This document shows, in pieces, positions 26,576 through 34,854 of a DNA stretch of 64,000 bases (the first letter of the stretch is position 1; each line of letters starts with the position of its first letter). The translations under genes and the position numbers were made by a program. Origin of the DNA: DASQPA01 sp963756455 (GTDB lineage: Bacteria > Acidobacteriota > Thermoanaerobaculia > Multivoradales > UBA5704); contig CAVWNC010000003.1 in assembly GCA_963756455.1 (NCBI GenBank), positions 682,001-746,000 of the forward strand, in the 5' to 3' direction. The notes below the pieces were generated by a model. It did not search any database and was not told where the DNA came from. It saw only the letters and a list, made by a program, of their open reading frames with translations.

Positions 26576-28132
26576 TCATAGGGGGATGTTGCCGTGTTTC
26601 TTGGCCGGCAGGCTGGCGCGCTTGGTCCCCAGCTGGCGAAGCGCGCGGACGATTTCACGCCGGGTGGCCTTGGGCTCGATGATGGCGTCGACGAAGCCGC
26701 GCTCGGCGGCGACATAGGGGGAGGAGAAGCGCGCCCTGTACTCGGCCACCTTCTCCTGCCTTAGAGCGACGGGGTCGGCCGCCTCCTCGATCTCGCGGCG
26801 GTAGAGGATGTTGACCGCACCTTCCGGCCCCATCACCGCGATCTCGGCGGTCGGGTAGGCGAGATTGACGTCGGTCCGCAGGTGCTTGGAGGACATGACG
26901 CAGTAGGCGCCGCCATAGGCCTTGCGGGTGATGACGGTGATCTTCGGCACCGTCGCCTCGGCGTAGGCGAAGAGGAGCTTGGCGCCGTGCTTGATGATGC
27001 CGCCGAGCTCCTGCTGGGTACCGGGGAGGAACCCCGGCACGTCCTCGAAGGTGACGAGCGGCAGGTTGAAGGCGTCGCAGAAGCGGACGAACCGCGCGCC
27101 CTTCAAAGAGGCGTCGATGTCGAGCACCCCGGCCAGATAAGCCGGCTGGTTGGCGACGATCCCCACGCTCCGGTTGCCGAAGCGGGCGAAGCCGACGACG
27201 ATATTTCGCGCGTAGTCGGCGTGGATCTCGAAGAACTTGCCGTCGTCGACCACCCCCGCGATGAGCTGCTTGATGTCGTACGGCTTGTTGGGATCTTCCG
27301 GCACGAGGGTGTTGAGCGCCGCGGACTCGCGGTCCGGGTCGTCCTCGCTGGTCCCCGCCGGCGGGTCGTCCAGGTTGTTGCTCGGCAGGTAGGAGAGGAG
27401 CTCGCGGACGGCGGCCAGGCAGGCGGCGTCGCTCTCGACCGTCAGGTGGCAGACGCCGCTTTTGGCGGCGTGGGTCGCGGCGCCCCCCAGCGCCTCCATG
27501 GTGACCTCCTCGTGGGTCACCGTCTTGATCACCTCGGGGCCGGTGACGAACATGTAGCTCGTCCCGGAGACCATGAAGATGAAGTCGGTGATCGCCGGCG
27601 AGTAGACCGCCCCGCCGGCGCAGGGGCCGAGGATGGCGCTCACCTGCGGCACGACGCCCGAGGCCAGGGTGTTCCGGAGGAAGATGTCGGCGTAGCCGCC
27701 GAGCGAGGCGACCCCCTCCTGGATGCGCGCCCCGCCGGAGTCGTTCAGGCCCAGGATCGGGGCCCCGTTCTCGAGCGCCAGGTCCATGACCTTGCAGATC
27801 TTCCGCGCGTTGGTCTCCGAGAGCGAGCCGCCGAAGACCGTGAAATCCTGGGCGAAGACGTAGACCAGGCGGCCGGTGATGGTGCCGTGGCCGCAGACGA
27901 CGCCGTCCCCGGGAATGACGCTCTTCTCCATCCCGAAGTCGCGGCAGCGGTGGGTGACTAGAGCGTCGATCTCGACGAACGAGCCGGGATCGAGCAGGAG
28001 CTGCACCCGCTCGCGGGCGGTGAGCTTCCCCGCCTCGTGCTGGCGCTTCACCCGTGCGGCACCGCCGCCCAGCTCCGCCGCCTTGAGCCGGCTCTGGAGC
28101 TCCTCGACCCGCTCTGCCCGTACGCTTGTCAT
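26576..28132 (-). CDS. Acyl-CoA (propionyl-CoA type) carboxylase beta subunit
   Basis: This 518-residue carboxyltransferase has the N-terminal signature QHEAGKLTARERVQLLLDPG, LNDSGGARIQEGVASLGGYA and the second-half FEDVPGFLPGTQQELGGIIK and ITRKAYGGAYCVMSSKHL, all typical of PccB/MmdA. It moves carboxyl groups from biotin to propionyl-CoA or a related acyl-CoA, giving methylmalonyl-CoA. No biotin carboxylase or biotin carrier gene is adjacent, so whether it works in a carboxylase or in a sodium-pump decarboxylase cannot be told from context. Length is normal. Confidence 0.93.
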   Translation of the reverse strand: MTSVRAERVEELQSRLKAAELGGGAARVKRQHEAGKLTARERVQLLLDPGSFVEIDALVTHRCRDFGMEKSVIPGDGVVCGHGTITGRLVYVFAQDFTVFGGSLSETNARKICKVMDLALENGAPILGLNDSGGARIQEGVASLGGYADIFLRNTLASGVVPQVSAILGPCAGGAVYSPAITDFIFMVSGTSYMFVTGPEVIKTVTHEEVTMEALGGAATHAAKSGVCHLTVESDAACLAAVRELLSYLPSNNLDDPPAGTSEDDPDRESAALNTLVPEDPNKPYDIKQLIAGVVDDGKFFEIHADYARNIVVGFARFGNRSVGIVANQPAYLAGVLDIDASLKGARFVRFCDAFNLPLVTFEDVPGFLPGTQQELGGIIKHGAKLLFAYAEATVPKITVITRKAYGGAYCVMSSKHLRTDVNLAYPTAEIAVMGPEGAVNILYRREIEEAADPVALRQEKVAEYRARFSSPYVAAERGFVDAIIEPKATRREIVRALRQLGTKRASLPAKKHGNIPL

Positions 28133-28185
28133 TGGGGCGGCATCTTATCTCACGTGCCGGGCGGACACGCCGAAACCCGGCAATC

Positions 28186-28245
28186 TGTAGGGGCACCCCC
28201 CTGTGGGTGCCCTGGGGAGGGCGGCCACGGGGGGCCGCCCCTACA
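28186..28245. repeat. REP-like palindromic repeat, TGTAGGGGC...GCCCCTACA
   Basis: The stretch opens TGTAGGGGCACCCCCC and closes GGGCCGCCCCTACA, with inner inverted repeats GGGCACCC/GGGTGCCC and GGGCGGCC/GGCCGCCC. It resembles the 'GTAGGGGC...GCCCCTAC' dispersed palindromes common in several bacterial phyla. It sits in the divergent gap between the carboxylase and tldD genes. Confidence 0.8.
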
Positions 28246-28260
28246 ACCGAGCCCTCCCCT

Positions 28261-29601
28261 GTGCCACAATGGACCGTCGTGCCGTTCGCCCAGCTGGACA
28301 CCGCCGCCGTCGCCCGCACCCTCTCCCAGATCGCCGAGCAACCGGAGGACCTGGTCGACGCCTTCTTCGAGCGCCGCGAGGACGTCGAGCTGCCGTCCGA
28401 GGGTCCCGATGGGGAAGGTCCGGGCCTCCGGGTCCGTCGCGAGGAGGGCTTCGCCGTCCGCCTGGTGCGCGACCGTCGGACCTGGCTCGCCTCCCGCGAC
28501 CAGATCGAGCCGCGCGCCTTCGCCGAGGCCCTCCGCCAGATCGCCCGCGCCCTCCCCTCCGCCACCTACCCGGAGCCCGCGCTTCCGGTCGGTCCCGTCG
28601 ATCCTCCCCTGGCCTTCGAGCTCGCCGACTTTCCCGGCCTCGTCACCCGCGCCGTCCGCGCCCACCACGTGGGGTTCCCCCTCCGTCTCGCCGTCCGCCG
28701 CCACCACCGCTCGATCCAGGTGGTCGGCTCGCGCCTGGTGCCGGAGGCGCAGAACGAGATCTTCTGGAGCGTGGCGGCGGAGCTCCCCCGCGGTCGCTGG
28801 GGAGCCCTCTTTCCGGAGCTCGGCGCGGCTGCCGCGGCGAGCGTCGCCGACGCCTGCGTCGCTCTCTTCCGCGCCCGCCAGGCGGCCTCCCCACCGGCCG
28901 AGCGCGGGGTCGCCGTCCTCGGCTCGGGGGCCGTGGCGGTTCTCCTCCACGAGGCCGTGGCCCACGCCCTGGAGGCCGACACCCTGGCCCAGGGGGGAGA
29001 GCCGTCGGCGGCGCTCGGGGTCCCCATGGCGTCGCCGCTCGTCGACGTCCTCGACGACCCGGCCGCGGCGCCCCCCGGGGTGCGCCGCTCGACCGACGAC
29101 GAGGGGACCCCGGTCTGCCGGCGCTGGCTCCTCCGTGGCGGGGTGGTCGAGCAGCCGCTCGCCGACGCCGTCTGGGCGAAAAGCTCGCCCGCCTTCGTCC
29201 CCGGCGCCGGCCGCCGCGGCAGCCGCCACCTGCCCCCCGGCCCGCGCTCGACCCACCTGGAGCTTCTCGCCGGGGAAACCGCCGAGGCTGACCTCTTCGC
29301 CGAGGCCGAGGCGGGTCTCTATCTGGAGGAAGCGAGCCGCGGCCATCTCGATCCGCTTTCCGGCGAGTTCACTCTCTGGTTCCCCTATGCCCGCCGCATC
29401 CGGAGCGGTGCCCCGGCCGAGGCGGTGGGTCCCTGCCAGCTGCACGGACGGGTGGCCGACCTCCTCACCCGGGTGACCGCGGTGGGCAACGTGAGCCGTT
29501 CGGCCGGTGCCGGCTGGTGCGCCAAGGGGGGCCAGAAGCTGCCGGTCTGGGCGACCGCCCCGGCCCTCCGGCTGGAAGGGGTGGAGGTGCTCCCCGCATG
29601 A
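28261..29601 (+). CDS. tldD: TldD-like metalloprotease subunit
   Basis: This protein of about 446 residues has the TldD metal-binding motif HEAVAH (HExxxH) at about 230-235, within VLLHEAVAHALEADTLAQGG, and RSTDDEGTPVCRRWLLRGGV downstream, as in the family. TldD/TldE form a heterodimer that degrades peptides and, in E. coli, matures microcin B17 and CcdA. The start is GTG 28261 or GTG 28279; neither has a clear ribosome-binding site. Its stop overlaps the tldE start by four bases. The N-terminal third is less conserved than usual. Confidence 0.83.
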   Translation: MPQWTVVPFAQLDTAAVARTLSQIAEQPEDLVDAFFERREDVELPSEGPDGEGPGLRVRREEGFAVRLVRDRRTWLASRDQIEPRAFAEALRQIARALPSATYPEPALPVGPVDPPLAFELADFPGLVTRAVRAHHVGFPLRLAVRRHHRSIQVVGSRLVPEAQNEIFWSVAAELPRGRWGALFPELGAAAAASVADACVALFRARQAASPPAERGVAVLGSGAVAVLLHEAVAHALEADTLAQGGEPSAALGVPMASPLVDVLDDPAAAPPGVRRSTDDEGTPVCRRWLLRGGVVEQPLADAVWAKSSPAFVPGAGRRGSRHLPPGPRSTHLELLAGETAEADLFAEAEAGLYLEEASRGHLDPLSGEFTLWFPYARRIRSGAPAEAVGPCQLHGRVADLLTRVTAVGNVSRSAGAGWCAKGGQKLPVWATAPALRLEGVEVLPA

Positions 29602-31058
29602 GCCCCATCTCCAAGTCGCCGCCGTCGCCGCCGATCACGGAACGCTTGGCGAAACTGGCGAAGTCGGCGCGACCGGGGGCCTCGTCCGCTCCCGAGCGAT
29701 CGGCGACCTCGGCGGAATCGACGGCCGACCTCTCCGGCCACGTCCTGCGCGAGCTGACGGTACGGGTCGGGCATGACGAGGCCGAGGTCTTCTTGAAGCG
29801 CGGCCGCTCCCGGCGGCTGGAGATCGGCTTGACCGGTGAGGTCTCCCTGTTCAGCCAGGAGCGTGCCTGGGCCGTCCGCGCCGGCGGCAAGACCGCCGGC
29901 GGGCATCGCGGCTCCTTTTTCGCCGCCGGGACGGGCGATCCCCGTCCGGAAGGTCCCTGGCCTGAGCCCTCGGGCCGCTCTCTGGAGCTGCCGGAGCCCC
30001 AGCCGGTGCCGGCCTGGAATCCGCCGTCGGATCTGGACACCCCCTTGATCGGCGAGACCGAGGGCCTGAAGCTCCTCGCGAGCCTCGCCCGGGAGATCGC
30101 CGCCGAGCTTCCCGGCGCCCGGCTCCTCCGCGGCGCCCTGGAGGATGGGTCGAGCGAGGCGGAGCTCCTGAACAGCCGCGGCGTCGCGGCGCGCTACCGG
30201 CACCGGGTCGCCGCCCTCCACCTGGAGGCCTCGGGTCCCGCCGGCCCGGGCGGCCTCCCAGCCCCCCAGGCTTCCCTCTACCTCGCGGCGCGCGAGGCCA
30301 AACGCTTCCATCCTGGAGCTTTAGCCCGCCGCCTCGCCAATCGCCTCGCCGTGGCCTCCTCAGGGCGCCCCCCTGAAACGACCGGACCGGCCGAGATCCT
30401 CCTCGCCCCCGCGGTCGCCGCCACTCTCCTGGCCGGCCTCCTGCCGCTCTTCGTGGGCGGCCGCGGCACGAGCCGCTTCACAGCGCTCCGCGACCGCCGC
30501 GGCCGGATCGGTAACCGCTGCCTCACCCTGATCGACAACGGTCGCCTGGCCGGAGGTCTCTTCGAGGCCCCCGTCGACGGCGAGGGGGTGCCCACCCAGG
30601 AAGTGTCGCTCATCGAGGAGGGCACCTTCCGCCAGCCTCTCCTCGCCTGGTGGCAGGTCGGCCAGAGCGGCTTCCTCGCCACCGGCTGCAGCCGCCGTCC
30701 AGGCTGGCGCGACCTCCCCCTCCCCGGTCCCACCCACCTCTATATCAAGCCCGAGCCCCGCATCTCGGTCGCCTCCATGCTCCAGGCGCTCAAAGCCGGC
30801 TACTACCTGATCGACCCCACCGGGCCCATGGCGCTCGACGTCGAAGCCGACACCTTCAGTCTCCCGGTCTTGGGATTCGCGGTGGAAGCCGGCCGCGCGA
30901 CCGCCCCGGTCAGCCCGGCGCGGCTCGCGGGCAGGATCGGAGACCTCCTCCGCGGCATCGTGGCGGTCGGGCGTGACCTCCAGTTTCAGCTGCTGGACGG
31001 GATGATCGGTTCGCCGACTCTGCTGGTTTCGGGGTTGGAGATTTGGGGAGAGGGGTAG
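29598..31058 (+). CDS. tldE: TldE/PmbA-like subunit
   Basis: The 486-residue protein lacks an HExxxH motif, as expected for the non-catalytic TldE/PmbA partner. The C-terminal half reads TSRFTALRDRRGRIGNRCLT, LIDNGRLAGGLFEAPVDGEG and DPTGPMALDVEADTFSLPVL, then LQFQLLDGMIGSPTLLVSGL, matching the family. ATG 29598 overlaps the tldD stop (ATGA), giving coupled heterodimer production. The N-terminal 45 residues are Pro/Ser-rich and unlike usual members. A decayed gene on the opposite strand abuts its stop. Confidence 0.82.
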   Translation: MSPISKSPPSPPITERLAKLAKSARPGASSAPERSATSAESTADLSGHVLRELTVRVGHDEAEVFLKRGRSRRLEIGLTGEVSLFSQERAWAVRAGGKTAGGHRGSFFAAGTGDPRPEGPWPEPSGRSLELPEPQPVPAWNPPSDLDTPLIGETEGLKLLASLAREIAAELPGARLLRGALEDGSSEAELLNSRGVAARYRHRVAALHLEASGPAGPGGLPAPQASLYLAAREAKRFHPGALARRLANRLAVASSGRPPETTGPAEILLAPAVAATLLAGLLPLFVGGRGTSRFTALRDRRGRIGNRCLTLIDNGRLAGGLFEAPVDGEGVPTQEVSLIEEGTFRQPLLAWWQVGQSGFLATGCSRRPGWRDLPLPGPTHLYIKPEPRISVASMLQALKAGYYLIDPTGPMALDVEADTFSLPVLGFAVEAGRATAPVSPARLAGRIGDLLRGIVAVGRDLQFQLLDGMIGSPTLLVSGLEIWGEG

Positions 31059-31129
31059 AGGGACAAGTAGCGCAGTCCCAACCTCTCCAAAAGGCCGGTG
31101 GCATATCGCAGCAGCTCAGACGAGTCCAT
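31059..31129 (-). pseudogene. Truncated start of a nucleotidyltransferase-like gene
   Basis: From ATG 31129 the frame reads MDSSELLRYATGLLERLGLR then YL. It closely resembles the first 20 or so residues of nucleotidyltransferase-fold proteins (usually continuing 'V.GS.A...YGEPR...DID') that follow a small antitoxin-like gene. After RYL the similarity stops abruptly, next to the tldE stop codon. The start overlaps the antitoxin-like gene by 14 bp, as in intact pairs. It is a remnant of about 22 codons. Confidence 0.55.
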
Positions 31130-31379
31130 GCGAGATCCTTCGCGCCGTCTCGCGCGCGACCTCCTCTGCGCTCCAGTCCGGGTGCTCGGCGGCCAGGTGG
31201 GAGAGGAGCATGCGGCGCGCCGAGTTGAACATGTCGTTCGCCATGGCGAGCCTCTCCGCTCCTGTCTTGCCGCGCAGGATGTGCGCCGTCTCGTCGGCCA
31301 CGACTTCGATGCGGCTGAGGCGATCCGGCCGGTTCTCATAGAGCGCCTCCCCAGAGGGAAGCCTATCAGGCCGCACCAC
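31116..31379 (-). CDS. Small antitoxin-like protein, orphaned
   Basis: The protein of about 87 residues reads EVVADETAHILRGKTGAERL, then ANDMFNSARRMLLSHLAAEH and PDWSAEEVARETARRISHG. This pattern is common in small proteins encoded just before a nucleotidyltransferase-fold partner, and I read it as the antitoxin-like half of such a pair. The start is uncertain (GTG 31379 or 31376, or further upstream). Its partner is truncated after about 22 codons, so the pair is probably non-functional or reduced to an antitoxin. The promoter region is shared with the divergent SDR gene. Confidence 0.6.
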   Translation of the reverse strand: MVRPDRLPSGEALYENRPDRLSRIEVVADETAHILRGKTGAERLAMANDMFNSARRMLLSHLAAEHPDWSAEEVARETARRISHGLV

Positions 31380-31460
31380 GCGAGATAAGACCCCGGAGTC
31401 GCCGGGGCGCTGTACACTCCTCCTTCGGCGTTCCATCGGACGGACGTAGGGAGAGAGACC

Positions 31461-32231
31461 ATGGAGTCATCCATCTTCATCACCGGCGCCGCCTCCGGGA
31501 TCGGGCGGGAGACCGCCCTGCTGTTCGCCGAGCGCGGCTGGCGGGTGGGGCTGTTCGACGTCAACCGGGAGGGGCTCGAAGCGCTCCGCGCCCAGATCGG
31601 CGAGCGGGCGCTCGCCGGGGTTCTGGACGTGCGGGACCTCGCCCAGTACCGGGAGCGGGTGGCCGAGTTCGGGCGCTTCACCGGCGGCCGGATGGACGCC
31701 CTCTTCAACTGCGCCGGCATCATGCGGATGGGACCCTTCGAGGAGGTGCCCATCGAGCAGCAGGTGCTGACCGTCGAGATCAACGTCATCGGGGTCTTGA
31801 ACGGCATCCACGCCTCCCTCGCCTTGCTCAAGGCCACGAAGGGGGCGCACATCCTCTCGATGGGCTCGGCCTCGGGGATCTACGGTGTCCCCGATCTCGC
31901 CACCTACTCGGCGACCAAGTTCTTCGTCCGCGGCCTGACCGAGGGGCTGTCGCTCGAATTCGAGCGGGACGGCATCGTCGTCACCGATCTCATGCCCCTC
32001 TATGTCGACACTCCCATGGTGCGGAGCCAGACCTACCGCTCGGGCTCGCTCGAAACCTTCGGCGCTCACCTGACCCCGCGCCAGATCGCCGAGCTCGCCT
32101 GGAAGGCGATCCACGGCAAGAAGGTTCACTGGATGCCGGGCGCCCTCTTGAAGACGCTCAACTTCTTAGGCGGCATCTTCCCGTTCGTCTCCCGTCCGAC
32201 GATGAAGATCGTCAACCGCCGGCGGACCTAG
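31461..32231 (+). CDS. Short-chain dehydrogenase/reductase
   Basis: The 256-residue SDR has the Rossmann cofactor motif TGAASGIGRETALLFAERGW at about 8-27, FNCAGIMRMGPFEE (NAG-type motif), a catalytic Ser in LSMGSASGIYG and the YSATK active site Tyr/Lys at about 152-156. It oxidises or reduces a hydroxyl/keto group with NAD(P)H. The C-terminal helix (TLNFLGGIFPFVSRPTMK) is hydrophobic and may attach to membranes or bind a lipid-like substrate. The substrate cannot be told. The GT-C gene follows after 3 bp. Confidence 0.9.
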   Translation: MESSIFITGAASGIGRETALLFAERGWRVGLFDVNREGLEALRAQIGERALAGVLDVRDLAQYRERVAEFGRFTGGRMDALFNCAGIMRMGPFEEVPIEQQVLTVEINVIGVLNGIHASLALLKATKGAHILSMGSASGIYGVPDLATYSATKFFVRGLTEGLSLEFERDGIVVTDLMPLYVDTPMVRSQTYRSGSLETFGAHLTPRQIAELAWKAIHGKKVHWMPGALLKTLNFLGGIFPFVSRPTMKIVNRRRT

Positions 32232-32234
32232 AGA

Positions 32235-33770
32235 GTGTTCCGGCGGCCGCAATGGCCTTCGCCGGCCCTTCTCGCCGTCCTCGTCCTCCTCGCGGCCTGG
32301 GGCGGACGCTTCATCTGGGACACGACGGTCGACGTCTCCGGGCGGCGTTTCTTCTGCCTCTTCGACGACGCCATGATCTCGATGGCCTATGCCCGCAACC
32401 TGGTCGAGGGCTTCGGGCTCAACTGGGCGCGCCAGGGAGCTCCGGTCGAAGGATTCACCCACCCGCTGTGGACCTTCCTCATGATTCCGGTGAACGCCTC
32501 GGGCCTGCCTCTCGGGCTCCGCAGCCTGGTCGTCCAACTCCTCTCGCTCGCCTGCCTGCTCGGGAACGTCGTCCTCGTCCACCGGCTCGTCGTCCGCCAC
32601 TTCTCCTTCGGAAGCGCGCGCACGGGTCTCCCGGCGGCGCTTCTCACCGCCTTCTACTACCCCCTCAACTACTGGGCGCTCTTCGGGATGGAGACCGGCC
32701 TCCAGGCGATGCTCGCGACCGGCTCCGTCCTCCTCGCCCTGGACATCGTGGAGGACGGGCGCGACCGTCACCTGCCGCTCCTCCTCCTCGGCGCCGCCGC
32801 CTATCTGCTGCGGATGGACCTGCTGCTGATGGTGGGCGTCGTCCAGCTCTTCGTACTTTTCTTCTGGCGAGGTGAGTGGCGGCATTGGCGACATTGGCGG
32901 CAGGGAGCCGCCGTCTTCGCCGCCGTGGCGCTCGGCTACAGCGCCTTCCGTGGGCTCTACTTCCACGACGTCCTTCCCAACACCTACTACCTGAAGCTCA
33001 CCGGGGTGCCGCTCGACGTGCGGGTGCTCCGCGGCGCCGCCGTTCTCAAGGACACGCTCGTGGCCCACCTCGGCATCCTGCTGCCGGTCGGAGTCGGCAC
33101 CGTCTACGTCCTCGCGCGGGACGGACGAGGGAGGCGGCGCTTCATTCTCCCGGCGGCGCTCTTTCTCCTCTTCTGCGCCTACAGCGCCTGGGTGGGCGGC
33201 GACGCCTGGGAAAAAGCCGGCGGCGTGCAGGCGAACCGCTTCGTCGCCTTCGCCTTTCCGCTCGTCTTCGTGCTCGGCAACGGTCTCCTGAACTTTGGGC
33301 TCGACGGGCTCTTCAGGCGCTGGCCCGGCCTCTCCACGGGCGCTCTTCCCAAGGGGATGCTGACGACCGCCCTGATCTCCCTGACCGCGATCGGGCTGCT
33401 CGCCGCCAACAGCGTCTGGCCCTTCGCCCCCTCGGGCGAGCGCTGGCGCAACCTCCTCCTCGCCCGTCCGCCCGTCCTCGTCGCCGGTCACCAGCTCGTC
33501 GTCGACCAGACCCGCGCCCTCCAGAGGATCGCCCTGCCCGGCGCCGTCGTCGCCACGGTCTGGGCCGGCATCCCGGCCTATCTGACGGACTGGAGGATGG
33601 TCGACATCCTCGGCTACAACGACGTCGTCATCGCCCGCGAAGCGAGCTCGGCCTTCCTCGACCGTGCCAACTATCGACAGTTCCAGCCCGGCCACGCCAA
33701 GTGGGACTTCGAGCACGTGCTCGAAGGACCATCATCCCGATGCCTTCCTCCAACTCTGGGAGGTCAATGA
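32235..33770 (+). CDS. GT-C (AftB-like) membrane glycosyltransferase, frameshifted near its 3' end
   Basis: The 511-residue frame encodes a polytopic protein. The first periplasmic loop reads FDDAMISMAYARNLVEGFGL and APVEGFTHPLWT, a signature of GT-C enzymes related to AftB, with the catalytic Asp-Asp. A later loop has LPNTYYLKLTG. The start, probably GTG 32235, is 3 bp after the SDR stop. At about 33722-33730 the frame shifts by one base: a natural C-terminus (DHHPDAFLQLWEVNEEMARR onward) continues in the next frame to 33882. Either a sequencing error or a real inactivating mutation is possible. The donor is likely a polyprenyl-phosphate sugar. Confidence 0.78.
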   Translation: MFRRPQWPSPALLAVLVLLAAWGGRFIWDTTVDVSGRRFFCLFDDAMISMAYARNLVEGFGLNWARQGAPVEGFTHPLWTFLMIPVNASGLPLGLRSLVVQLLSLACLLGNVVLVHRLVVRHFSFGSARTGLPAALLTAFYYPLNYWALFGMETGLQAMLATGSVLLALDIVEDGRDRHLPLLLLGAAAYLLRMDLLLMVGVVQLFVLFFWRGEWRHWRHWRQGAAVFAAVALGYSAFRGLYFHDVLPNTYYLKLTGVPLDVRVLRGAAVLKDTLVAHLGILLPVGVGTVYVLARDGRGRRRFILPAALFLLFCAYSAWVGGDAWEKAGGVQANRFVAFAFPLVFVLGNGLLNFGLDGLFRRWPGLSTGALPKGMLTTALISLTAIGLLAANSVWPFAPSGERWRNLLLARPPVLVAGHQLVVDQTRALQRIALPGAVVATVWAGIPAYLTDWRMVDILGYNDVVIAREASSAFLDRANYRQFQPGHAKWDFEHVLEGPSSRCLPPTLGGQ

Positions 33771-33882
33771 GGAGATGGCGCGCCGGCTTCTCGGTCCCAA
33801 AGGCTTCCGGCAGATCGACGGCTTCTGGGTTCGGGTGGGCTCGAAGCGGATCGACCCCACGGCCTCCCACCCCGTTCCTTAG
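33727..33882 (+). pseudogene. Displaced C-terminal end of the GT-C gene (+1 frame)
   Basis: This frame reads DHHPDAFLQLWEVNEEMARR, then LLGPKGFRQIDGFWVRVGSK and ends at a stop at 33882. It is the expected continuation of the soluble C-terminal domain from the 32235 frame (KWDFEHVLEG), reached by skipping one base. Confidence 0.7.
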
Positions 33883-33951
33883 AGGTTCCCTGTATCCTGT
33901 CGCCTCGAACCTGCGGCGCTTTTTTGCGTACAGAGGGTTGGGAGGGATCAC

Positions 33952-34854
33952 ATGGAACCCATCTTGGAGCTTACGGACGTCCGCAAGAGCTACGGCGACT
34001 TCCAGGCCGTTTCGGGCGTCTCGATGGCGGTGCCGCCGGGCTCGATCTTCGGCCTCCTGGGGCCGAACGGGGCCGGCAAGACGACCACCATCCGGATGAT
34101 CATGGACATCATCGCCCCCGACTCGGGCGAGATCCGCTTCTTCGGCAAGCCGCGGGTCGCCGCCGATCTGCTGCGGATCGGTTATCTCCCCGAGGAACGC
34201 GGGCTCTACCGCAAGATGACGGTCTCGGACCAGCTGATGTTCCTCGCCGAGATCCGCGGCTTGAAGCGGCGCGACGCGGCGCCCGAGATCGAGCGCTGGC
34301 TCGAACGCTTCGAGCTCGCGAGCTGGGGGAAGAAGAAGATCGAGGAGCTGTCCAAAGGCATGCAGCAGAAGGTGCAGCTCATCGGTACCGTCCTCCACAA
34401 GCCGGAGATCCTGATCCTGGACGAGCCCTTCTCCGGGCTCGACCCCTTAAACCAGGAGATGTTCAGGGAGTTCTTGATCGAGTCCCGGCAGCAGGGCAAG
34501 AGCGTCCTCTTCTCGACCCACGGCATGGAGCTCGCCGAGCGGATGTGCGACCACATCTGCCTCATCTCGAACGGTAGGGCGGTCCTCACCGGCGAGCTCC
34601 GGACGATCAAGCGGCGCCTGTCCAACAACTCGTTCCGGCTGGTGGCGGAGGGCGATCTGGCGGGCCTCGCGAAGGTCCCGGGGGTCGAGCAGGTGCTCGT
34701 CCAGGACCGCGGGGCGAAGCTCCTCCTCGCCCCCGACGCCGAGGGCGCCGCGGTCCTCCGCCAGGTCGTCCAACTCGTCAACGTCCGCGAGTTCCGCTCC
34801 GAGGAGCCGGAGCTCGAGGAGATCTTCATCAAGGCGGTGCGCGATGCAGCTTGA
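33952..34854 (+). CDS. ABC transporter ATP-binding protein (NatA-like)
   Basis: The 300-residue ATPase has Walker A LLGPNGAGKTTTIRM (about 37-51), the signature motif EELSKGMQQKVQ, Walker B ILILDEPFSGLDP and the H-loop STHGMELAE. The C-terminal 70 residues match the DUF4162 extension of NatA-type exporters. It powers the permease whose gene overlaps its end by 11 bp. NatAB-type pumps export sodium or other small solutes; here the substrate is unknown. Ala-Gly-rich linkers are absent and the length is typical. Confidence 0.93.
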   Translation: MEPILELTDVRKSYGDFQAVSGVSMAVPPGSIFGLLGPNGAGKTTTIRMIMDIIAPDSGEIRFFGKPRVAADLLRIGYLPEERGLYRKMTVSDQLMFLAEIRGLKRRDAAPEIERWLERFELASWGKKKIEELSKGMQQKVQLIGTVLHKPEILILDEPFSGLDPLNQEMFREFLIESRQQGKSVLFSTHGMELAERMCDHICLISNGRAVLTGELRTIKRRLSNNSFRLVAEGDLAGLAKVPGVEQVLVQDRGAKLLLAPDAEGAAVLRQVVQLVNVREFRSEEPELEEIFIKAVRDAA

